DNA of 64,000 bases from Streptacidiphilus rugosus AM-16 (GTDB taxonomy: Bacteria > Actinomycetota > Actinomycetes > Streptomycetales > Streptomycetaceae), in assembly GCF_000744655.1 (NCBI RefSeq), contig NZ_JQMJ01000004.1:3472001-3536000 (forward strand), given 5' to 3'. Positions 1 through 8,640 of the stretch are shown piece by piece. Under the pieces are notes generated by a model that searched no databases, was not told the DNA's origin, and saw only the letters and a program-made list of their open reading frames with translations. Each line of letters begins with the position of its first letter. The first letter of the stretch is position 1. The position numbers were made by a program, and so were the translations under genes.

Positions 1-2
1 TC

Positions 3-356
3 CGCACCAACACCGTCCGCTGGGACTACCGTCCGCGGTTCCTGGCCCGTGCCTACAGCCCCGGCGTGGTGGTGACCGAGTTCGGCCCCGAGAACGACGT
101 GCAGGTGATCGTGACGGGAGCTGTGCCCACCGCCGGAGGCTGCACGGCCAGGGTGGCCGTCGCCGTCAGGGAGAACCAGCACGGCGCGCTGCCGGTCCTG
201 ATCGAGGGCAGCCGCAAGGCGCTGGCCGAGGACAAGGTCGTCTGGGAACACCTGGTGCCCGGCGCGCCGGAACGGCTGGACGGCCGGGACGCGCCGGTCG
301 TCGCCTTCCGCGACTTCTGCGCGGACTTCCCCGCGGCGCCGGAGGCCTTCCGGTGA
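3..356 (+). CDS. Rieske-type aromatic-ring oxygenase alpha subunit, C-terminal part (5' end outside window)
   Basis: Only the last 117 codons are present; the frame is open to the left edge, so the N-terminal Rieske [2Fe-2S] domain is not in view. The visible part fits the C-terminal catalytic (SRPBCC-like) domain of Rieske oxygenases: a beta-rich stretch, then an acidic helix containing EDKVVWEHLVPG and the closing DAPVVAFRDFC, which resembles the family's 'D-x-x-x-x-E ... DxPVxxFR' ending. The stop overlaps the GTG of the next hydrolase gene (GTGA), so the two are translationally coupled. Proposed role (inference): hydroxylation or demethylation of a small-molecule or peptide intermediate of the cluster. 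The assignment rests on the C-terminal third only. Confidence 0.6.
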   Translation, partial: RTNTVRWDYRPRFLARAYSPGVVVTEFGPENDVQVIVTGAVPTAGGCTARVAVAVRENQHGALPVLIEGSRKALAEDKVVWEHLVPGAPERLDGRDAPVVAFRDFCADFPAAPEAFR

Positions 357-1129
357 CCGCGCACGGCCTGCACCTCACCGAGACGGGCACCGGCCCCGCC
401 GTGCTCTGGGTGCACGGCTACACCATGGACTCCTCGCTCTGGCGACCGCTGTGGGAGCTGCTGCCCGGCTGGCGGCACATCGGTGTCGACCTGCCGGGAC
501 ACGGTCGGTCCGAGCCGTTCCCACCCGGCCTGACCCTGCCGCAGGTGGCGGACCGGCTGGCCCTGGTCGCGACGGAGACCGGAGCACGGCGGGTGGTCGG
601 CCTCTCCTTCGGCTCCACCAGCGCGCTCCAACTCGCGATCCAGCGACCGGAGCTGGTCCAACGGCTGGTGGCGGCCGCCCCCACCCTGGCGGGGACCGCC
701 AACGAGCCCGCCGCCAAGCGGCGTTACCAGCAGCTGACCATGCTGCACCGGCTGACCGGCCCCGGCGAGCAGCTGACCGACCTGTGGATGCAGTCGCCCC
801 CCGACATCTTCCGTGGCACCGAGCGCCACCCCGAGCTGCGCCGTCGGGTCCGCGAGACGGTGCTTCGGCACCGCTGGACCGAACTGGCCGACGGCTCCAT
901 GGACACCCTCACCGCCCATCGGCACACCACGGCCGACCTGCGGCTGATCAGCGCCGCGACGCTCGCCGTGGTCGGCGCCGAGGACATGCCCGCCTTCACC
1001 GCCAACGCCGAACTGCTCAGGGACACCGTCCCCGACTGCCGGATGCTGACGGTGCCCGACTCCGGCCATCTTCCCCTGCTGGAACGGCCGGAGACGGTGG
1101 CCGACGCCCTCGCCGAACACCTGCGTTGA
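353..1129 (+). CDS. alpha/beta-hydrolase fold protein
   Basis: 258-residue cytoplasmic hydrolase with the usual fold markers: the oxyanion HG motif (WVHGYT, about residues 19-24), LPGHGRS, and the nucleophile elbow GLSFGS with Ser85. A candidate acid is Asp211, and the catalytic His239 lies in DSGHLP near the C-terminus. The length is normal for the family. The GTG start lies in the stop of the upstream Rieske gene (GTGA). It probably cleaves an ester, lactone or thioester made by its neighbours. The substrate is not readable from sequence. It sits in a plus-strand run with the oxygenase and the halogenase-like gene 36 bp downstream. Confidence 0.85.
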   Translation: MTAHGLHLTETGTGPAVLWVHGYTMDSSLWRPLWELLPGWRHIGVDLPGHGRSEPFPPGLTLPQVADRLALVATETGARRVVGLSFGSTSALQLAIQRPELVQRLVAAAPTLAGTANEPAAKRRYQQLTMLHRLTGPGEQLTDLWMQSPPDIFRGTERHPELRRRVRETVLRHRWTELADGSMDTLTAHRHTTADLRLISAATLAVVGAEDMPAFTANAELLRDTVPDCRMLTVPDSGHLPLLERPETVADALAEHLR

Positions 1130-1164
1130 CCCGACGAACGCGTTGACCCGACGAAACGGAGAGA

Positions 1165-2589
1165 ATGTCGATGTCCCCCAGAGTCCTGGTCGTAGGCGGC
1201 GGCCCCGCCGGCTCGACCGCTGCCGCGCTGCTCGCCCGCGAGGGGCTGGAGGTCCAGCTGCTGGAGCGCGCCCACTTCCCGCGCTACCACGTCGGCGAGT
1301 CCATCTCCCCCTCCTGCCGGGCCATCATGGAGTTCTCCGGCGTCCACGAGAAGGTCGCCGCCCGCGGCTACACGGTCAAGCGGGGCGTGCTGCTGCGCTG
1401 GGGGGCCGAGCAGGACTGGGCGGTGAACTGGCAGGAGATGTTCGGTGAGGACATCCGTTCCTGGCAGGTCGACCGTGCCGACTTCGACAAGGTGCTGCTG
1501 GACCACGCCGCCGAGCTGGGCGCGCAGGTGCGGCAGGGCGCCCAGGTCCGCGCGATCCGCTTCGAGGGCGAGCGCGCGGTGGCGGCGGAGTGGACCTCCG
1601 ACCAGGACCCGGGGCGGACCCGGACGACGGAGTTCGACTTCCTGGTGGACGCCTCCGGCCGGGCGGGCCTGCTCTCCACCCGGTACCTGCACAACCGGCA
1701 CTCCCACGAGGTCTTCCGCAACGTCGCCATCTGGGCCTACTACCAGGGCGGTTCGCTGCTCCCCGGGACGCCGTCGGGCGGGATCGACGTGATCTCCTCG
1801 CCCGAGGGCTGGTACTGGGTCATCCCGCTGGCCGAGGGCCAGTACAGCGTCGGCTTCGTGACCCACCAGGACCGCTTCCTGCAGCGGCGTCCGGAGTTCG
1901 CCTCGCTCGAGGAGATGTTCCACGCGCTGGTCGACGAGAGCGAGACGGTGCGCGGACTGGTCGCGGACGGCGAGTTCCAGGGTCCGGTCCGGGTCGAGCA
2001 GGACTTCTCCTACGCCGCGGACAGCTTCTGCGGCCCCGGCTGGTTCATGGCCGGCGACGCCGGCTGCTTCCTCGACCCGCTGCTCTCCACCGGCGTGCAC
2101 CTCGCGATGTTCAGCGGGATGCTGTCGGCCGCCGCCATCAACGCGACGGTCACCGGCTCCGTCACCGAGCAGGAGGCCCGCGACTTCCACGAGGCGCTCT
2201 ACCGCAACGCCTACGCCCGGCTGCTGACGCTGGTGTCCGGGATGTACCAGAAGTACCAGGGCAAGCAGAGCTACTTCTGGCTGGCGCAGCGGCTGCTGGG
2301 CAACAGCGCGAGCCGTCACCGTCCCGACAACGCCTTCGGCGCCATCGTGGCCGGTCTCAGCGACCTGCACGACGCGGAGACGACGGAGGTGGCCCCGATG
2401 ACGGGCCTGCGCGAGGCCGCAGACCACGCCCGCGAGCGCGCGACCGGCGGCGCGGCGGCCTCCGACGTCACCACCGCGCCCATGCGCATGGATCCCAACG
2501 ACCTCTACGACGCGGCGTCGGGACTCCACCTGGTCACCACCCCGGCCCTGGGCATCCGCCGCGCGGCGCTCCCGCTCGCGACGGCCTGA
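1165..2589 (+). CDS. FAD-dependent halogenase-like monooxygenase (CmlS/PltA/CndH-type)
   Basis: 474 residues. The N-terminal Rossmann motif is VVGGGPAGSTAA (about 9-20), followed by PRYHVGES, which is typical of flavin-dependent halogenases. Lys72 in YTVKRGVLLRWG aligns by position and context with the catalytic lysine of the 'KxGxxxxWG' segment. The WxWxIP signature is present as WYWVIP (about 212-217). The FAD-binding GDAGCFLDPLLSTGVHL follows at about 293-309. These residues point to a reduced-flavin halogenase rather than a simple hydroxylase, although relatives that lost halogenation exist. ATG at 1165 and at 1171 are both possible; the GGAGAG upstream suits 1171 at least as well. A strong palindromic terminator follows. 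Likely substrate: an electron-rich ring, or a carrier- or peptide-bound group. Confidence 0.75.
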   Translation: MSMSPRVLVVGGGPAGSTAAALLAREGLEVQLLERAHFPRYHVGESISPSCRAIMEFSGVHEKVAARGYTVKRGVLLRWGAEQDWAVNWQEMFGEDIRSWQVDRADFDKVLLDHAAELGAQVRQGAQVRAIRFEGERAVAAEWTSDQDPGRTRTTEFDFLVDASGRAGLLSTRYLHNRHSHEVFRNVAIWAYYQGGSLLPGTPSGGIDVISSPEGWYWVIPLAEGQYSVGFVTHQDRFLQRRPEFASLEEMFHALVDESETVRGLVADGEFQGPVRVEQDFSYAADSFCGPGWFMAGDAGCFLDPLLSTGVHLAMFSGMLSAAAINATVTGSVTEQEARDFHEALYRNAYARLLTLVSGMYQKYQGKQSYFWLAQRLLGNSASRHRPDNAFGAIVAGLSDLHDAETTEVAPMTGLREAADHARERATGGAAASDVTTAPMRMDPNDLYDAASGLHLVTTPALGIRRAALPLATA

Positions 2590-2620
2590 GCCGGCACGAC
2601 CGACCCGGCGAACACGACGA

Positions 2621-2670
2621 ACACGACGAAGGGGCCGGTCCACCTCGGTGGACCGGCCCCTTCGTCGTGT
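2621..2670. terminator. Bidirectional terminator, 24-bp perfect inverted repeat
   Basis: Arms 2621-2644 and 2647-2670 are exact reverse complements around a 2-nt loop. The hairpin lies between the convergent halogenase-like and YCII genes. The arms end in AAGG/CCTT plus CGTCGTGT, so no clear U-tract exists, as is common for actinomycete terminators. Confidence 0.85.
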
Positions 2671-2696
2671 CTCGTGCCATCGTGTCTGTTCGTACG

Positions 2697-3053
2697 TCAG
2701 GTCGCGCGGACCGGGCGGATCTCGACGAGGTCCCCGGGCGCGTAGGGCATCCGGCGGGCCCACTCCTCGGCCTCGGCCTGGCCGGGCAGGTCGAGCACCC
2801 ACAGGCCGCCCAGCTGCTCCCGGCCCTCGGCGTAGGGGCCGTCGACGACGGGCCCGGAGAGGACCGGGCCGGGGGCGCGCACCAGGCGCGACGCCCGGCT
2901 GCGGGCCAGGCCGCAGCCGTAGACGACCTTGACGCCGGCCTCGTGCAGTTCACGGCCGAAACGGGCGTGCGAGGCGTCCATGCGGGCCTCGTCCGCCTCG
3001 GACATGGCGTCCCAGACCTTCTCGTCCCCGTGGATCAGGAAGACGAATTCCAT
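2697..3053 (-). CDS. YCII/DGPF-domain protein (distal copy)
   Basis: 118-residue YCII-family protein: MEFVFLIHGDEKVWDAMS at the N-terminus, a central VVDGPYAEGREQLGGLWVLD (the DGPF-like core) and a C-terminal ferredoxin-like half. The family is a small dimeric alpha/beta barrel with a His/Asp pair and is often next to sigma factors or regulators; its chemistry is mostly unknown. This is the last gene of the minus-strand operon, 3 bp after a paralogue. Tandem YCII genes behind a RiPP exporter suggest a tailoring, hydrolytic or self-protection role, but nothing here proves that. Confidence 0.85.
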   Translation of the reverse strand: MEFVFLIHGDEKVWDAMSEADEARMDASHARFGRELHEAGVKVVYGCGLARSRASRLVRAPGPVLSGPVVDGPYAEGREQLGGLWVLDLPGQAEAEEWARRMPYAPGDLVEIRPVRAT

Positions 3054-3056
3054 CGT

Positions 3057-3392
3057 TCAGTTCTCCTCACGTCGGCGCGGCCCGTCGCAGCGCCTCAGCT
3101 CAACCCGGTTCTCGCCGAAGACCGGGACCCGGTCGGCCCAGGTGCGGGCCTCCTCCTCGGTCTCCACGTCGATCAGCCACATCCCGCCCAGCTCCAGCAC
3201 GCCCTCGCCGGCGCGGGGCTCCGCCTCGGCGAAGTCCGGACGGGCCAGCCGGGCGCCGTACACGACCCGGACGCCGGCCTCGAACATCGCCCGGCCGAAG
3301 GCCCGGTTGGCGGTGAAGCGCTCCTCGCGCTCGTTCTCCGACATCTCGTCCCAGGCCACCTCGGGCCCGTAGATGAGCAATGCGTACTCCAT
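3057..3392 (-). CDS. YCII/DGPF-domain protein (proximal copy)
   Basis: 111-residue YCII-family protein (MEYALLIYGPEVAWDEMSEN; core LELGGMWLIDVETEEEARTWADRVPVF). It is related to the next downstream gene, so this is a tandem duplication with divergence. It starts 46 bp after the ABC transporter gene and reads in the same direction, so it probably belongs to the operon. The C-terminus is unusually basic and acidic (RRCDGPRRREEN). Function is not established. Confidence 0.85.
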   Translation of the reverse strand: MEYALLIYGPEVAWDEMSENEREERFTANRAFGRAMFEAGVRVVYGARLARPDFAEAEPRAGEGVLELGGMWLIDVETEEEARTWADRVPVFGENRVELRRCDGPRRREEN

Positions 3393-3438
3393 GTGCTGCC
3401 TCCCTTGCGACTACTGCGACTTCGCGGGGTCGACTTCG

Positions 3439-6345
3439 TCACATCTGGCGGCTCGCCAGCCGGGCGAACAGGCCCTCGGCATCGGCGAGCAGCTCCTGGT
3501 AGGTGCCCTGCTGCACCACACGGCCGTGGTCCAGCACGATGATCCGGTCCGCCTCCGCCACGGTGGAGAGGCGGTGGGCGATCACGATCCGGGTGGCCTT
3601 GAGCCGTCGGGTGCTCTCGGTGACCAGGCGCTGGGTCGGGTTGTCCAGGGCGCTGGTGGCCTCGTCGAAGAAGACGATGCGGGGCCGGGAGACGAGCGCG
3701 CGGGCGATCATCAGGCGCTGTCGCTGGCCGCCGGACAGGGTGCTGGTGCCCTCGGACAGGACGGTGTTCATGCCCATCGGCATGGCCGCGATGTCCTCGG
3801 AGATGCCCGCCATCTCGGCCGCCGCCCAGGCGTCGTCCACGGTGTGGTTGCTGCTGCCGATGATGTTGGCCTTGATGTCCCCGGCCAGCAGGGCTCCGTG
3901 CTGGAGCACCACGCCGCACTGCCGTCGCACCGCCGAGATCTCCAGCTCCGCCAGGTCCTGGCCGTCGTAGAGGACGGTCCCCGACTCCGGCCGCTCGAAG
4001 CCGAGCAGCAGGCGCAGCACCGTCGACTTGCCGCTGCCCGAGGGCCCGACCAGGGCCACGAACTCCCCGGGCTCCACCTGGACTGTGACGTCCTGCAGCA
4101 CCGGCGGGCCGTCCTGCCCGTAGCGGAACGAGACGTGGTTGAGCCCCACCCGTCCGGACAGGTCGCCGGGTTCGGCCTTGGTGTCGTCGACCTCGGGCTC
4201 CTCGCTGAGGATCGGCCTGAGTTTCTCCAGCATCGGCACCACGCCCATCGCGGTCACCGCCGCGGAGGTGAACTGCAGGCTGGACGCGATCAGCAGGTTG
4301 AAGGCGGTGAAGAAGGAGAGGAAGACCGGGATCGACACCTGCCCCTTCAGCGGCCCGCCGATCACCGCGAAGATGACGACCGAACAGACCAGCGGGAACC
4401 CGGCGTTGAAGGTCGTGACCAGGTTCTGGATGCGCCGCGAGGAGGCCGCCAGGCTGCGGCCCCGGCTGAACTGGCCGGCCCAGACCCCGAACACCCGGTC
4501 CTCGACCGCGGTGACCCGCAGCTTCGGCACCGCGGTGAGCAGTTGGAAGACCCGCGAGGACATCGCCTGCTCGTGCGCGTACAGGCGGCGCTGCCAGCGG
4601 ATCTCGATCCGGCCCGCCAGCGCCGCGAAGAGCGCGCCGGCCAGTACCAGCGCGGTGGCCAGGCCGGCCAGGCGCAGGTCGTAGAAATAGACCAGGACCA
4701 GGTTGGCCAGCCCGGTGAGCAGACCCAGGGTGGCCGTGGTCATCATGCCGGAGAGCGTCTCCTGCGCGGCGCTGACGCCGAGCACGGTGGTGCCCAGCTC
4801 GCCGGTGGACCACCCGGAGAAGAAGGAGGCGGGCAGGGAGAGCAGCCGGGTCCAGATGCCGACCTGCATGGCGGCGGCCGAGCGGCTCTCGATCCGCAAC
4901 ACGGCGATGTTCTGCACCACCGACAGCGCCGCGACCGCCAGCGCCGAGCCGATCACCACCAGCGAGCCCTCGACGATCAGGTTCCGCTGGGCGTGCGCGA
5001 CGAAGGTGCCGAGCACCTCCCCGGTCATCACCGGGACCAGCAGGCCGATCAGGGCCACCAGGGTGCCCATCCCGGCGAACATCCACAGGTCGCGGCGGTT
5101 GTTGCGCAGCCCGAAGCGGAGCAGGCCGCCGACGCTGCGGACGCTGTGCGGCAGCGGCTGGTAGAGCACGGTGGCACGGTTCTCCAGCTCGGCCGCCAGG
5201 CCGGGGCCCAGCGGCGTCACCGTGCCGGCCTCGGCCACCACGTAGCGGCCGCCGACCGGCAGCAGCGCCACGGCGGCGCCGCCCTTGCGGTAGCCGACCA
5301 TCGGGCCGAGGTCCTTGCGCCACCAGCGTCCGTCCAGACGGACCGGGCGGGTGCGCACGCCGGAGGCGAGCGCGATGGCCTGGAGCTGGTCCAGATGGCG
5401 GTCGTGGCCCGGTCCGGCGACCGGCGCCTTGACGGTGAAGCCGAGCTGCGAGGCGACCAGCCGGGCGGCGGCCAGCGTGGGCGGGTCGGCGGCGGCGTCG
5501 GCCAGGCGGACCCGGGAGGCGGTGTCGCGCAGGACCGTGTCGAAGCCGCGCGCGGACTCGCCCAGGGTGCCCGCGTCGCGTTCGGCGCGGGCGGCGAACA
5601 GCTCCTGCTCCTGGGCCCGCTGGCGCTCGACCCTGCGGTCGACGGTGAACAGCAGGCGTCCGCTGTGGACGGTCAGCTGCTCCCAGAGCCGGCCCTGTTC
5701 GAGCAGCTCGCGCAGCGAGCAGGCGGTCACCCGGGCCGGGCCGCCGGCGACGAGCCAGTCGCGGTCGGTCAGGAAGAGCTGCTCGCCGGCGGTGAGCTCC
5801 CCGGCGACGCCCTCCGGCATCTCGACCGTGCCCGACTCGATCCGTACCCAGCGCACCCCGTCGACCGACCTGAGCGCCTGGCCCTTCGTCAGTTCGGTGC
5901 TGCCGCTCGGGTCGAGCGGGACGAACTCGCGCGGCGGCAGGCCGTCCCGCAGCGAGCCGGCCAGGCCGCTGATCCCGCGCTCCAGCCCGCTGACGCACTG
6001 CTCGACGGCGCGCTGCCCGGCGTCAGGACCGGACAGCTGCTCCAGACGCCGGGTCGGCACCAGCGCGACGCGGGCGCCGAGCACCGGACGGGCCACGATG
6101 CCGTGCCGGGGACCGGTGGGCGCGCCGGGCAGCAGGGTGCCCGTCCCGATCCGGCACAGGAAGGTCCACCGGCCCACCGGGGCACCGTCCTCCAGCTGGA
6201 CCGCGAAGAGATCCACGGCCCCCTGCTCCACCAGCAACACCTGACGCGGGTCGTCCAGGACCAGGTGCCGGTCGGCGCTGGGCGTCGCGGCGTCGGTGAA
6301 GAACTCGTCGAGCGCCGCTTCGCGTTCGACCACAGGGCTGCTCAC
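3439..6345 (-). CDS. NHLM-type bacteriocin export ABC transporter (non-peptidase subunit)
   Basis: 968 residues from a GTG that overlaps the stop of the upstream peptidase-ABC gene (GTGA). The N-terminal third is a soluble domain of the kind found in NHLM system transporters, including a cupin/cNMP-like stretch (LLVEQGAVDLFAVQL). A six-helix transmembrane domain follows (about 550-800). The C-terminal ATPase carries Walker A GPSGSGKST, signature LSGGQRQRL and Walker B IVFFDEATSALD. Together with the C39-peptidase ABC protein and the HlyD-like protein this makes the three-component exporter known from nitrile-hydratase-leader and Nif11-leader microcin clusters. It probably exports the modified peptide as a heterodimer with its neighbour. 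Confidence 0.9.
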   Translation of the reverse strand: MSSPVVEREAALDEFFTDAATPSADRHLVLDDPRQVLLVEQGAVDLFAVQLEDGAPVGRWTFLCRIGTGTLLPGAPTGPRHGIVARPVLGARVALVPTRRLEQLSGPDAGQRAVEQCVSGLERGISGLAGSLRDGLPPREFVPLDPSGSTELTKGQALRSVDGVRWVRIESGTVEMPEGVAGELTAGEQLFLTDRDWLVAGGPARVTACSLRELLEQGRLWEQLTVHSGRLLFTVDRRVERQRAQEQELFAARAERDAGTLGESARGFDTVLRDTASRVRLADAAADPPTLAAARLVASQLGFTVKAPVAGPGHDRHLDQLQAIALASGVRTRPVRLDGRWWRKDLGPMVGYRKGGAAVALLPVGGRYVVAEAGTVTPLGPGLAAELENRATVLYQPLPHSVRSVGGLLRFGLRNNRRDLWMFAGMGTLVALIGLLVPVMTGEVLGTFVAHAQRNLIVEGSLVVIGSALAVAALSVVQNIAVLRIESRSAAAMQVGIWTRLLSLPASFFSGWSTGELGTTVLGVSAAQETLSGMMTTATLGLLTGLANLVLVYFYDLRLAGLATALVLAGALFAALAGRIEIRWQRRLYAHEQAMSSRVFQLLTAVPKLRVTAVEDRVFGVWAGQFSRGRSLAASSRRIQNLVTTFNAGFPLVCSVVIFAVIGGPLKGQVSIPVFLSFFTAFNLLIASSLQFTSAAVTAMGVVPMLEKLRPILSEEPEVDDTKAEPGDLSGRVGLNHVSFRYGQDGPPVLQDVTVQVEPGEFVALVGPSGSGKSTVLRLLLGFERPESGTVLYDGQDLAELEISAVRRQCGVVLQHGALLAGDIKANIIGSSNHTVDDAWAAAEMAGISEDIAAMPMGMNTVLSEGTSTLSGGQRQRLMIARALVSRPRIVFFDEATSALDNPTQRLVTESTRRLKATRIVIAHRLSTVAEADRIIVLDHGRVVQQGTYQELLADAEGLFARLASRQM

Positions 6346-8627
6346 AGCTCGTCCTCCTCGTCGCGCCTGGCCGACTCGATCAGCGCGGCGTAGCGCCCGT
6401 CGAGGGCCAACAGCTGGTCGTGGGTGCCGCGTTCGGCGATCTCGCCGCGCTCGAGCACGATGATCTCGTCGGCGTCGCGGACGGTGGAGAGGCGGTGCGC
6501 GATGATCAGGCAGGCGCAGCCGCGGCGGCGCAGGTTGTCCATGATCACGCGCTCGGTCTCCGGGTCCAGCGCGCTGGTGGCCTCGTCCAGCACCAGCAGG
6601 GTGGGCTGGGCGGCCAGGGCGCGGGCCAGTTCGAGCCGCTGCCGCTGTCCGCCGCTGAAGTTGCGGCCGCCCTCCAGCACCATGCTGTGGATGCCGCCGG
6701 GCCTGGTCATCACGGTCTCGAAGACGGCGGCGTCGTCGAGCGCCGCGGAGACCGCCTCGTCGGGCACGTCGTCGTTCCAGAGCGTCAGGTTGTCCCTGAC
6801 GGTCCCCTCGAAGAGGGAGATCTCCTGGTCGACGTAGGCCAGCGAGGAGGCCAGCACGGTGCGCGCGATCTCCTCGCGGGGCTTGCCGTCCAGCAGGATG
6901 CGACCCGACCACGGCGTGTAGAGGCCCGTCAGCAGGCGCCCCAGCGTGGACTTGCCGCTGCCGGAGCCGCCGACCACCGCCACCCTGCTGCCGGGGAGCA
7001 CGGTCAGCGAGAGGTCCTTGATGACCGGCTCGCCGAGCGGGCTGTAGCCGAAGCGGACGTGCTCGAACTCCAGCCGCCCGTCCAGCCGGGGACCGGCCGC
7101 GGGCTCGGGCCGGGAGAAGACCTCCGCGACGGGGTAGCGCTCCACGTCGTAGAGCCGCTTGATGTCCGCCGTGACGTCCTGCAGCCGGCCGCCCAGGTTG
7201 GTCAGCTGCGTGACCGGGCGGCTCAGCGCCACCAGCAGGGTCTGGAAGGAGACCAGCAGACCCACGCTCATCGCGCCGTCCACCACCCGCTGCCCGCCGA
7301 CCAGCAGGATCAGCCCGCTGTTGAGGGCGGCCAGCATGGGCGGGATGACGGTCAGCACCGCGGTCGGCACGCCCAGCTTCTGCTTGGCGGTGACGACCTT
7401 GGCCATGAAGCCGGCCCAGCGGCTGAACGCGTCGGGCTCGGCGCCGGTGGCCTTGACCGTCTCGATCAGGCTCAGCGTGGTGAAGGTGGTGGCGGTGAGG
7501 TTGCCCCGGTCGGTGCGCAGCGCCGCGACCGCGTCGGTGCGGGAGCGGGAGACGGAGCGCAGCACGACGATGTTGAGCAGCGCCATGCTGACGCCGATGA
7601 CGCCGAGCAGCACGTCGTCGCGGATCAGCAGCACCGCGTAGAAGAGCACCAGGACCAGGTTGACCACGGTCAGCACGAAGTCACGGGAGAGGATCTCCGC
7701 GACCACGTCGTTGCCGGAGACCCGCTTGGCCACCTCCGCCGGGCGCCGCTGCAGGTAGAAGTCGACCGGCAGCCGCAGCAGGTGCCGGAAGAAGCGGGCC
7801 GAGCTGACCAGCCCCATCCGGATCTCCAACCGCAGCAGGTAGTGCCGCTGCACGGAGGTGAGGACGAAGGTGGCCAGGGCGGTGAAGGACATCGCCGCCA
7901 GCAGCGGCACGAAGTAGCCGGTGCCGCTGCCGGAGAGCACCCGGTCGATGTAGACGCGGGTGAACGCGGGCACCGCGAGACCGGGGACGACCAGCAGGAT
8001 GCTGGCCATCAGCACCAGCGGCATGGCGCGGCCGCTGGGCAGCCGCCGTTCCAGCAGAGCGAGTCCGATGCCGCCCTTGTCGCCGCCGGGCCGGAAGTCG
8101 GGGCCCGGCTCGAAGGAGAGGACGATGCCGGTGAAGCCGGAGTCGAACTCCTCCCAGTCCATCAGCCGCGGGCCGCTGGCCGGGTCGTTGACCGCGACCA
8201 CGGTGCGTCCGTACCGGCTGCGCACCCCCTCGACCACCATGAAGTGCTGGAAGGCCCAGAAGATGATGACCGGTCCGGTCAGGTCCTTGAGCTGGTCCGC
8301 CTCGGTCTGGTAGCCGCGGGCCACCAGGCCGTAGCTGCGGGCCGCACCCAGGACGCTGGAGGCCCTGGCCCCGTCGCGGGAGACACCGCAGGCGCTGCGC
8401 AGGTCCTCGAGCGGGACGTGGCGGCCGTAGTGGCCGAGGATCATGGCCAGGCTGGCCGCGCCGCACTCCACCGACTCCATCTGCAGCACGGTCGGCACGG
8501 TGTAGCGCCAGCCCCGCGAGGGTCTGGGCCGCCCGCCGCGCTGCCGCAGGCCGCGGCGGCTCCGGCGGGGCGGCTCGGGAGCCTCGGGCGGAGCCCCGGT
8601 CGTACCTCTGGCAAGGGTGTCCGTCAT
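6342..8627 (-). CDS. NHLM-type peptidase-containing ABC transporter (C39 leader peptidase + TMD + ATPase)
   Basis: 761 residues. The N-terminal C39 double-glycine-type peptidase carries the full catalytic set: Cys55 in QMESVECGAAS, His128 in QHFMVVEG and Asp148 in NDPASG. Six transmembrane helices follow (about 190-470), then an ATPase with GGSGSGKST, FSGGQRQRL and LLVLDEATSALD. It should bind the precursor, cut the leader after a GG-like site and export the core. An intact C39 domain implies that a peptide substrate with such a leader exists in the genome, although none is visible here. A good GGGGGGCGGAAG ribosome site precedes the ATG. Confidence 0.93.
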   Translation of the reverse strand: MTDTLARGTTGAPPEAPEPPRRSRRGLRQRGGRPRPSRGWRYTVPTVLQMESVECGAASLAMILGHYGRHVPLEDLRSACGVSRDGARASSVLGAARSYGLVARGYQTEADQLKDLTGPVIIFWAFQHFMVVEGVRSRYGRTVVAVNDPASGPRLMDWEEFDSGFTGIVLSFEPGPDFRPGGDKGGIGLALLERRLPSGRAMPLVLMASILLVVPGLAVPAFTRVYIDRVLSGSGTGYFVPLLAAMSFTALATFVLTSVQRHYLLRLEIRMGLVSSARFFRHLLRLPVDFYLQRRPAEVAKRVSGNDVVAEILSRDFVLTVVNLVLVLFYAVLLIRDDVLLGVIGVSMALLNIVVLRSVSRSRTDAVAALRTDRGNLTATTFTTLSLIETVKATGAEPDAFSRWAGFMAKVVTAKQKLGVPTAVLTVIPPMLAALNSGLILLVGGQRVVDGAMSVGLLVSFQTLLVALSRPVTQLTNLGGRLQDVTADIKRLYDVERYPVAEVFSRPEPAAGPRLDGRLEFEHVRFGYSPLGEPVIKDLSLTVLPGSRVAVVGGSGSGKSTLGRLLTGLYTPWSGRILLDGKPREEIARTVLASSLAYVDQEISLFEGTVRDNLTLWNDDVPDEAVSAALDDAAVFETVMTRPGGIHSMVLEGGRNFSGGQRQRLELARALAAQPTLLVLDEATSALDPETERVIMDNLRRRGCACLIIAHRLSTVRDADEIIVLERGEIAERGTHDQLLALDGRYAALIESARRDEEDEL

Positions 8628-8640
8628 GCTTCCGCCCCCC

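Noticed and set aside
53-1120. Long minus-strand frame opposite the Rieske/hydrolase genes
   Set aside because: It is an antisense shadow produced by third-position GC bias; the plus-strand genes carry the motifs. The same holds for many other long opposite-strand frames in the window.
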